Positions 4,103 through 8,935 of a stretch of 8,935 bases of DNA are shown one piece after another. The translations under genes and the position numbers were made by a program. The stretch covers positions 1 through 8,935 of the forward strand of contig SFPF01000085.1 of the NCBI GenBank assembly GCA_004552155.1, in the 5' to 3' direction. The stretch comes from Bacteroidales bacterium (lineage in GTDB: Bacteria > Bacteroidota > Bacteroidia > Bacteroidales > Bacteroidaceae). A model generated the notes under the pieces. That model did not search any database and was not told the DNA's origin. It saw only the letters and a program-made list of their open reading frames with translations. Every line of letters begins with the position of its first letter. The stretch's first letter is position 1.

Positions 4103-6373
4103 TCATTCCAGCACGAGGTCGGCCATAAATTGCATCTCCACCTTCACCTGCCCTTCGCCCTTGCACGCCTCGCAGCGTCCGCCGTCGGTGTTGAACGAGA
4201 AGTGCGCCGCCGTCAGGTCCATCTGCCGGGCGAGGGGCTGCGCTGCCATGAGTTTGCGTATCTCGTCGTAGGCCTTGATGTAGGTCACAGGGTTGGAGCG
4301 CGACGACTTGCCGATGGGGTTTTGGTCTACAAACTCCACCGCCCCCACGGCCTCCACGTCGCCCGAGAGGCGGCTGAAGGGAGCGGGGCGGTCGCACGCC
4401 TCGTCGAGCGCGCGCTTCATGGCGCGGTAGAAGATGTCGCGCACGAGGGTCGATTTTCCCGAACCGCTCACGCCCGTCACCGCCGTCATTGCGTTGAGCG
4501 GAAACTGCACGTCGATGCCTTTCAGGTTGTTGGCGCATGCGCCTTCCACAGTGATGGCCCTGTTCCACGCCCTGCGCCCTGCCGGCACCTCAATGCGGTC
4601 GCGTCCTTGCAGCCAGGCGGCAGTGTGCGACTGGGGCGCATCGGCGTGAGCCGCCTCTTCGGGCGTGCCTTGCCACACCACTCTTCCGCCGCCGCTGCCC
4701 GCTTCCGGGCCGATGTCGATAATATAGTCCGCAGCACGAATAATTTCCTCGTCGTGCTCCACCACGACCACCGTGTTGCCAAGGTCGCGCAGCTGCTTCA
4801 GCACACCGATCAGCCGCGCCGTGTCGCGCGGGTGCAGCCCGATGCTCGGTTCGTCGAGGATATAGATTGACCCTACGAGCGACGACCCCAGCGACGTGGC
4901 CAGGTTGATGCGCTGGCTTTCGCCGCCCGAAAGGGAGTTGGAGCGGCGGTCGAGGGTGAGGTAGCCCAGCCCTACGTCGCAGAGGAAGCGCAGTCTGCTC
5001 GTGATTTCCGTGAGCAACCGCTCCGCCACCCGGCGCTCGTGCTCGGGCAATTCGAGATGGTTGAAAAAGTCGAGCAGGGCGGCGGCGGGCATCAGCGTGA
5101 GCTGGCCTATGCTCTTGCCGCCCACGTGCACATATTCCGTCTCGGGCTTGAGGCGCGACCCCCGGCACACGGGGCAGGGCGTCTTGCCGCGGTAGCGTGC
5201 CAGCATCACGCGATACTGTATCTTATATTGGTTCTGCCGCAACATTCTGAAAAAGGCGTCGATGCTCACCTGTTCCTCCTCGGGCATGGCCCGCTCCCGC
5301 TCATCGCCGTGCCACAGCCATTCTTTTTGCCGGCTCGTGAGTTTGCGATAAGGCTCGAAGATGGGGAAACCGCGCTCGGCGTTGCGGCGGATAAACTCCT
5401 TTTTCCATTCGCTCATTTTCTCTCCGCGCCAGCACACCACGGCATCGTCGTACACGCTGAGCGAAGGGTCGGGCACCACGAGCTGCTCGTCGATGCCGAT
5501 CACCTGTCCGAAGCCCTCGCACTCGGGGCATGCCCCTGCGGGCGAGTTAAACGAAAACATCTGGTCGTTGGGCTCTTCAAATGCCATGCCGTCGGCCTCG
5601 AAGCGCGTGGAAAACGTTTGCAGCAGCTTTGAGGGATAGATGCGCAGCAGGCAGGTGCCGCCCCCCTCGTAGAGTGCGGTCTCCACCGAGTCGGCGAGGC
5701 GTGCGCGGAGGTCGCGCGTGTCGTCGGCCACGAGGCGGTCAATGAGCAGCAACAGGCGCGTGGGGTCGGCACCGTCGGGCACGTCCTCCATGCGCACCGC
5801 CTCTCCGTCTATATCCACGCGCGAAAGGCCCTGCCCCATGTAGAGGTTCAGCTGTTCGCGCAGGGTGCGTCCCTCGGCGAGGTTGAAGGGGGAGAGCAGC
5901 GTGAAGCGCGTGCCGCGCGAGAGGTTCATGGCGGCTTCCACCACGTCCTGCGGCGTGTGCCGCCGCACCTCCTGCCCGCTTATGGGCGAGAAGGTGCGCC
6001 CTATGCGGGCGAAGAGCAGGCGCAGGTAGTCGTAGATTTCCGTCGATGTGCCCACCGTGGAGCGCGGGTTGCGGCTCGCCGTTTTCTGTTCAATGGCGAT
6101 GGCGGGTGGCAGACCCTTGATGAAGTCGCATTCCGGCTTGTGCATTCTTCCGAGAAACTGCCGCGCGTAGGCCGAGAGGCTTTCCACATATCGCCTTTGC
6201 CCTTCGGCATAGAGCGTGTCGAAGGCGAGCGACGACTTTCCCGAACCCGACAGGCCCGTGATGACCACGAACTTGTCGCGCGGAATGTTTACATCGATAT
6301 TTTTCAGGTTGTTAGCGCGCGCGCCTTTCACGCAGATGGCGTTGGCGCAGTTGCAGGTTTGCTTTTGTGGCAT
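4103..6373 (-). CDS. uvrA: Excinuclease ABC subunit A (UvrA), N-terminal 756 residues, ended by premature TGA
   Basis: UvrA is the DNA-damage sensor of nucleotide excision repair, a dimeric ABC ATPase that loads UvrB on damaged DNA. Visible parts in order: A-R-A-N-N-L-K-N-I (18-26), Walker A G-L-S-G-S-G-K-S (40-47), Y-A-R-Q-F-L-G, the UvrB-binding region with R-S-T-V-G-T-S-T-E-I-Y-D-Y, and F-S-F-N-S-P-A-G-A-C-P-E-C-E-G-F-G. Then come signature 1 L-S-G-G-E-S-Q-R-I-N (about 481-490), Walker B I-L-D-E-P-S (about 505-510), A-N-N-L-K-G-I, the second Walker A G-V-S-G-S-G-K-S-T (634-642) and C-E-A-C (734-737). Translation meets TGA right after A-D-L-V-L-E, before the matching C-E-E-C pair. The ATG at 6373 starts the conserved N-terminus. 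The product would lack half the zinc module and the second signature and Walker B, so it should be inactive. Upstream, TAATTTTG is a likely promoter element. Confidence 0.95.
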   Translation of the reverse strand: MPQKQTCNCANAICVKGARANNLKNIDVNIPRDKFVVITGLSGSGKSSLAFDTLYAEGQRRYVESLSAYARQFLGRMHKPECDFIKGLPPAIAIEQKTASRNPRSTVGTSTEIYDYLRLLFARIGRTFSPISGQEVRRHTPQDVVEAAMNLSRGTRFTLLSPFNLAEGRTLREQLNLYMGQGLSRVDIDGEAVRMEDVPDGADPTRLLLLIDRLVADDTRDLRARLADSVETALYEGGGTCLLRIYPSKLLQTFSTRFEADGMAFEEPNDQMFSFNSPAGACPECEGFGQVIGIDEQLVVPDPSLSVYDDAVVCWRGEKMSEWKKEFIRRNAERGFPIFEPYRKLTSRQKEWLWHGDERERAMPEEEQVSIDAFFRMLRQNQYKIQYRVMLARYRGKTPCPVCRGSRLKPETEYVHVGGKSIGQLTLMPAAALLDFFNHLELPEHERRVAERLLTEITSRLRFLCDVGLGYLTLDRRSNSLSGGESQRINLATSLGSSLVGSIYILDEPSIGLHPRDTARLIGVLKQLRDLGNTVVVVEHDEEIIRAADYIIDIGPEAGSGGGRVVWQGTPEEAAHADAPQSHTAAWLQGRDRIEVPAGRRAWNRAITVEGACANNLKGIDVQFPLNAMTAVTGVSGSGKSTLVRDIFYRAMKRALDEACDRPAPFSRLSGDVEAVGAVEFVDQNPIGKSSRSNPVTYIKAYDEIRKLMAAQPLARQMDLTAAHFSFNTDGGRCEACKGEGQVKVEMQFMADLVLE

Positions 6374-6404
6374 ATATAATAGGATGTCATAGGGGAAGAC
6401 GGAG

Positions 6405-6412
6405 CAAAATTA
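6405..6412 (-). promoter_or_regulatory. Bacteroidetes -7 element upstream of uvrA
   Basis: Read on the minus strand, this is TAATTTTG, fitting the Bacteroidetes TAnnTTTG -7 consensus, with a predicted transcript start about 25 bases before the uvrA ATG. No TTTG -33 box stands at the usual 19-21 base distance, so the call is tentative. Confidence 0.4.
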
Positions 6413-6509
6413 CAACTAATTTTCCTCTTGGCTCTCATCAGTGCGCACAAACCGCCGTCTGTGCCTGTTCCGAATAGCATGAGCAATGACAAAACCTGTT
6501 AATGCCGCT

Positions 6510-6531
6510 CCACTCTCTGCGCAGAGAGTGG
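6510..6531. repeat. 22-bp perfect palindrome
   Basis: The half-site ccactctctgc is followed directly by its reverse complement gcagagagtgg with no loop. It lies about 140 bases upstream of the uvrA start codon, with no T run on either side, so it resembles a dimer-binding operator more than a terminator. No regulator is known from this sequence. Confidence 0.85.
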
Positions 6532-6652
6532 ATTTCGCGTTTGCAATCGTTAAGGTAGCGCGGCGCGAAGATTTAGGGATAATTAAGGAAGGGAAAATTT
6601 GCTCCGTAAAAAAATCTGCAAACATTCAGAAGATGTATGCTTTAAAGCACCT

Positions 6653-6704
6653 CGTAAAAACTATCAAGGAGCAAATTTTTACGCTCTTGCTGATAGTTTT
6701 TACG
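6653..6704. repeat. Hairpin with 14-bp stem and an alternative pairing partner
   Basis: Bases 6653-6666 (cgtaaaaactatca) pair perfectly with 6691-6704. An inner helix (ggagc with gctct, one G-T pair) can extend it. Part of the loop, ggagcaaatttt (6668-6679), is also the perfect complement of aaaatttgctcc (6594-6605), so two folds compete. T runs on both strands would suit a weak bidirectional terminator. Confidence 0.65.
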
Positions 6705-6755
6705 GTCATATAAGATAATTTTTTGTGCTCATATAGGATAGTTTACCCCTAAAAC

Positions 6756-6793
6756 GCAGAAAGAGGAAAAGCGCGCGCTTTTCCTCTTTCTGC
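6756..6793 (-). terminator. 38-bp perfect palindrome, possible terminator of the minus-strand pair
   Basis: A 19-base half-site (6756-6774) is followed without spacer by its exact reverse complement (6775-6793); the centre is gcgcgcgc. It lies 79 bases downstream of the 60-residue peptide stop. On the minus strand it is followed by gttttagggg, a short T run, so it may terminate the 8935-to-6872 transcript. It also begins almost exactly where the promoter at 6799-6830 would start transcription, so it could instead be a 5' hairpin. Confidence 0.55.
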
Positions 6794-6798
6794 TGATG

Positions 6799-6830
6799 CA
6801 AAGATATGCTTTTTGTGCCGTTCTGCCAAA
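6799..6830 (-). promoter_or_regulatory. Bacteroidetes-type promoter pointing towards uvrA
   Basis: On the minus strand, TATCTTTG (6799-6806) matches the -7 consensus TAnnTTTG, and TTTG (6827-6830) stands 20 bases upstream as the -33 box, within the usual spacing. The predicted start is near 6793. The first annotated gene downstream is uvrA, about 420 bases away, so the product would be a long leader or an independent RNA. Confidence 0.55.
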
Positions 6831-6871
6831 ACGCCCCGCTTTGTGCCACGGGCTGTCATGGCGCGAAAGGC

Positions 6872-7054
6872 TTATTGCCAAATGCCCTTGTTGGGGTCGT
6901 TGCCCCACATGTCGGTTTGCTCCTTCTTGTTGGTCATCATGCCGCCGCCGTCGTGATCTGGGTTGGTGTCGGTTTCGATTTTGCTTGTAGCCAGCAGACC
7001 CTCGCACTCGGTAAGGAACACGTTAAGGGCGGGCGATATATATGTCTTTTTCAT
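6872..7054 (-). CDS. 60-residue Prevotella-type small peptide
   Basis: Start ATG 7052-7054, stop TAA 6872-6874. The protein begins M-K-K-T-Y-I-S-P-A-L-N-V-F and then E-C-E-G-L-L-A-T-S. Its second half is polar and rich in Asp, Gly, Asn and Thr, ending D-M-W-G-N-D-P-N-K-G-I-W. Short proteins with an M-K-K-x-Y-x-x-P start, a middle L-L-A-x-S and a Trp/Gly-rich end are common in Prevotella and relatives; their function is unknown to me. There is no clear membrane span or signal peptide. It lies 24 bases downstream of the secreted protein gene and is probably co-transcribed with it. It is likely a real gene because its start resembles that lineage-specific group and the codons look normal. Confidence 0.65.
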   Translation of the reverse strand: MKKTYISPALNVFLTECEGLLATSKIETDTNPDHDGGGMMTNKKEQTDMWGNDPNKGIWQ

Positions 7055-7078
7055 CTTGATGTTAGGTTTAGGGGTGGA

Positions 7079-8935
7079 TTATTTAATGTAAACTTTCTTG
7101 CCGTTGATGATGTAAAGGCCCTTTCCGGCACGCTCTACGCGGCGACCGCTGAGGTCGTAAGCATCAATCTCGTGTGTCTGTCCGGCTTCGAGGCTCTCGA
7201 TGCGCGTGGTTGTGCCTTCGTTGAAGCGCAAGCCTTTTACCGGCTGCGTGCCCGATACGGGCAGGTAGGCGCGGCAGCCGAGGATATTCGTGCCGTTGTA
7301 TATGCGGAAGGCTACATCGGTCGCAGAGTTGTGGTCTTCGGTGGTGTCGTCCCAGGCTGCTTGCAGGGTGTAGATAGTGCCTTGATCTGTGGGCGTGGCA
7401 ATGGTTTCAAGTCCGCCGCGCAGGTCGTAGGTGTTTGCCTCGATGGCAGGTGCGCTGTCGGCTATCTTGAGATACTGGCAACCGTTTCCATAGCCCGATT
7501 GTGAGGTCAATTCGATAACATAGGGCGTGTTTGCGGGAATGTTGTCGTTCACCTTATCCAGCACCACGTAGCCTTCATCGTCCAAGCGGCCGGTATAGAA
7601 CTTCATGCGGGCGTCCTTTGCATAGTACTGGTGGTCGGTCAATGCTATATCGACGGGCGAGAAGAACGTGCCGAACCTATAGGTGCTGCTTACGGGAATC
7701 GGCAACCAAGTTACCTCTTCAATAGTCCAGTTATAATCGGCAGAGGTCTGTCCAGTAGTAGCCGCTTCCACTATGTATGTGTTAACACCACTGACTTGTC
7801 TGGAATAAGCACAAATTTCGCGATTGTTTCCGGGACGAAGTTTATACTTTCCTACAACTGAACCTTCAGCAAAGGTAAACGCTGTACCGGCTTCCCCAAC
7901 TCCAGGCAATGTCCATTGGTTGTATGTTTGGTTGCGGCTGGAAGCATCAGAAGCAAACGAGCCTACATAAAGTCCTGTTGCATAAGAAAGCAACTTGTTG
8001 TCGGCATCTATATAGAATATTGTGTAGTTGTTGTCTGAATTTGTAACGGTTTCTAAGTAATAATTGCTATTGCCGCATAAAACGATGTTTGATGTCATAT
8101 ATGTGTCTCTATTGCTTTTGAAGCGATAGAGCTTGCCGACGGTGGGCTGATTGATGGTGAGCGTTGTATAAGCGGTTGTCTTCTCGGCTGTAATCAGGTC
8201 GGAAACGTTAGTCTTGAAATTATTGAATGCCGTTTCCATGGTGGTAACATTGTTAGAAGCCAATGCATCGGTAACCTGTTTCTTATAGGTTTTATAATTG
8301 GCAGTGAGCGTTGCCAGTCCTTCGGTGGTTGTGCCTCCTGGTTCACTGTACTGCCCCATGGCAGTGCCGACTGGCTTGGAAAAGTCAACGCCCGAGGTAA
8401 TGGTGGTCAGCGAGGCAACGGCTGCTTCAAGGTCGGTGGTGGGAATTAGAACCCATGCGGAGGCGTTGTTCTTTTCGCCTGCCCAAGTGGTCAATGGACC
8501 GGCAGACCAATTATCTATCATATATTGGCCGTGAACAGGATAGTTATTATTGGTGGCTTGGAGCGTATATTGATTAGAGGAGGCAATTAAGGCAATGTTA
8601 AAATGCGATGCCTCGTTTTCATCGCTGACAAGCGAATAATTGGTATTGCCATTGTTCGAGCTCGCGGAAAGTTTGATAAATTGCTTGCTGCCAAAGTAGG
8701 CTGATTGAATGGTGTAGCCGTCGGTGCTGTTTCCCTGAATGTTCCAATATTGCTCGCCGTTGTTTGCATCGGTCACTTCCCAACCAAGTTTGTTAGACTG
8801 GGTTTGAAATGATGTGATAGACTTGGAAGCCGCCGTGCCGCCGGTATATGCCGACACGATGCGGTAATATCCAGAGGGCAATTCAGAAAGAGTTGCCGTG
8901 ATGGTGTGATGTTCAGAATCAACTTCGGGGGTTAC
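7079..8935 (-). CDS. C-terminal 618 residues of a large secreted beta-rich protein (partial)
   Basis: The frame is open to the window edge, so the N-terminus and any catalytic domain are missing; the TTG at 8881 is not a start. Visible residues, counted from the edge, begin with a segment containing S-G-Y-Y-R-I, Y-W-N-I-Q-G and Y-T-I-Q-S (about 20-165) that looks like a ricin-type beta-trefoil or similar carbohydrate-binding module. A helical, Thr/Ala-rich segment follows (about 168-255, with A-N-Y-K-T-Y-K-K-Q-V-T-D-A-L). A second trefoil-like module (about 265-410) has L-Y-R-F-K-S-N-R-D-T-Y-M and ends N-W-T-I-E-E-V. A beta domain starts with Y-R-F-G-T-F-F-S-P-V-D-I-A-L. The tail has A-Y-D-L-S-G-R-R-V and G-L-Y-I-I-N-G-K-K-V-Y-I-K, resembling type IX-secretion-like C-terminal domains of Prevotella. 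Such architectures often end surface glycoside hydrolases or adhesins. Domain names are inferred by eye. Confidence 0.7.
   Translation of the reverse strand, partial: VTPEVDSEHHTITATLSELPSGYYRIVSAYTGGTAASKSITSFQTQSNKLGWEVTDANNGEQYWNIQGNSTDGYTIQSAYFGSKQFIKLSASSNNGNTNYSLVSDENEASHFNIALIASSNQYTLQATNNNYPVHGQYMIDNWSAGPLTTWAGEKNNASAWVLIPTTDLEAAVASLTTITSGVDFSKPVGTAMGQYSEPGGTTTEGLATLTANYKTYKKQVTDALASNNVTTMETAFNNFKTNVSDLITAEKTTAYTTLTINQPTVGKLYRFKSNRDTYMTSNIVLCGNSNYYLETVTNSDNNYTIFYIDADNKLLSYATGLYVGSFASDASSRNQTYNQWTLPGVGEAGTAFTFAEGSVVGKYKLRPGNNREICAYSRQVSGVNTYIVEAATTGQTSADYNWTIEEVTWLPIPVSSTYRFGTFFSPVDIALTDHQYYAKDARMKFYTGRLDDEGYVVLDKVNDNIPANTPYVIELTSQSGYGNGCQYLKIADSAPAIEANTYDLRGGLETIATPTDQGTIYTLQAAWDDTTEDHNSATDVAFRIYNGTNILGCRAYLPVSGTQPVKGLRFNEGTTTRIESLEAGQTHEIDAYDLSGRRVERAGKGLYIINGKKVYIK

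Larger units (their letters stand above)
6374..6871. other. Gene-poor, palindrome-rich intergenic region
   Basis: This is about 500 bases between the uvrA start and the stop of the 60-residue peptide gene, both on the minus strand. No open frame here resembles a known protein. Two short overlapping frames, about 6486-6713 (plus) and 6416-6625 (minus), lack family features and are not annotated. What is visible are two perfect palindromes (6510-6531 and 6756-6793), a 14-bp-stem hairpin (6653-6704) with a competing pairing (6594-6605 with 6668-6679), a 12-base direct repeat (6706-6717 and 6729-6740, one mismatch), and two minus-strand promoter-like motifs. Together these could be the long leader of uvrA or a separate small RNA. 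Confidence 0.6.

Noticed and set aside
4103..4105. UGA read as selenocysteine or as a reassigned sense codon
   Set aside because: The codon is an extra position relative to the family spacing, not a replaced cysteine. The same gene stops at TGA, and further TGA codons follow it. I saw no sign of a recoding context, although no folding was computed.
3485..4870. Long plus-strand open frame of 461 codons
   Set aside because: It lies antisense to uvrA, whose motifs are unmistakable; its composition (many His, Arg, Ala, Val) is that of a GC-rich shadow frame with no family features.
6416..6713. Short overlapping open frames on both strands (6486-6713 plus, 6416-6625 minus)
   Set aside because: No recognisable domain, and they cover the palindromes and hairpins of the intergenic region. 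They overlap each other on opposite strands and look like chance frames.
6706..6740. Two near-identical 12-mers (tcatataagata and tcatataggata) as a promoter or operator pair
   Set aside because: They match no consensus I know and the region is AT-rich; kept only as a note within the intergenic entry.

Overview
The window looks like a chromosomal segment from a Bacteroidales genome, most likely Prevotella or a close relative. The reasons are the FHS-type fucose permease with the W-G-F-A-N-D-I-T-N-P signature, a Bacteroidetes-type UvrA, a secreted protein ending in G-L-Y-I-I-N-G-K-K-V-Y-I-K, a 60-residue peptide beginning MKKTYISPALNV, and promoter-like TAnnTTTG (-7) elements. The placement comes from family recognition, not from a database search.

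Layout, left to right. (1) Positions 1-555, plus strand: the C-terminal part of an AlbA/HATPase_c_4-type ATP-binding protein, AT-richer than the next genes, with a 12-bp tandem repeat coding for RDQ[D/E]. (2) Positions 559-2625, plus strand: a tightly packed cluster of a DUF718/RhaM-type sugar mutarotase, an L-fucose:H+ symporter (fucP) and a small SRPBCC-fold protein, closed by a hairpin terminator near 2629-2652. The mutarotase and the permease would hand L-fucose into the cell and interconvert its anomers, but both reading frames are disturbed: the mutarotase near its start and fucP near 1420-1441. (3) Positions 2626-2926: a gene-free stretch with a short inverted-repeat element, seven copies of an 8-bp repeat and an imperfect long inverted repeat reaching the next gene. 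(4) Positions 2927-3478, plus strand: a TTG-started probable lipoprotein with two CxxC motifs, followed by a strong 18-bp-stem hairpin shared with the convergent gene. (5) Positions 3551-6373, minus strand: uvrA, the nucleotide-excision-repair ATPase. It is full length (939 sense codons) except for one extra in-frame TGA codon inside the C-terminal zinc module. (6) Positions 6374-6871: about 500 bases without a convincing gene but rich in palindromes, with two minus-strand promoter-like motifs. (7) Positions 6872-8935, minus strand: a 60-residue peptide gene and, upstream of it, the C-terminal 618 residues of a large secreted beta-rich protein that runs off the window.

The main surprise is three independent coding lesions within 4 kb (mutarotase, fucP, uvrA) beside intact neighbours. 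The uvrA lesion is best explained as a 3-bp tandem duplication that happens to create a stop. Whether these are real pseudogenes, strain-level variants or consensus errors in the assembly cannot be settled from the sequence alone. I see no phage, CRISPR array, tRNA, rRNA or transposase, and no clear new multi-gene system.
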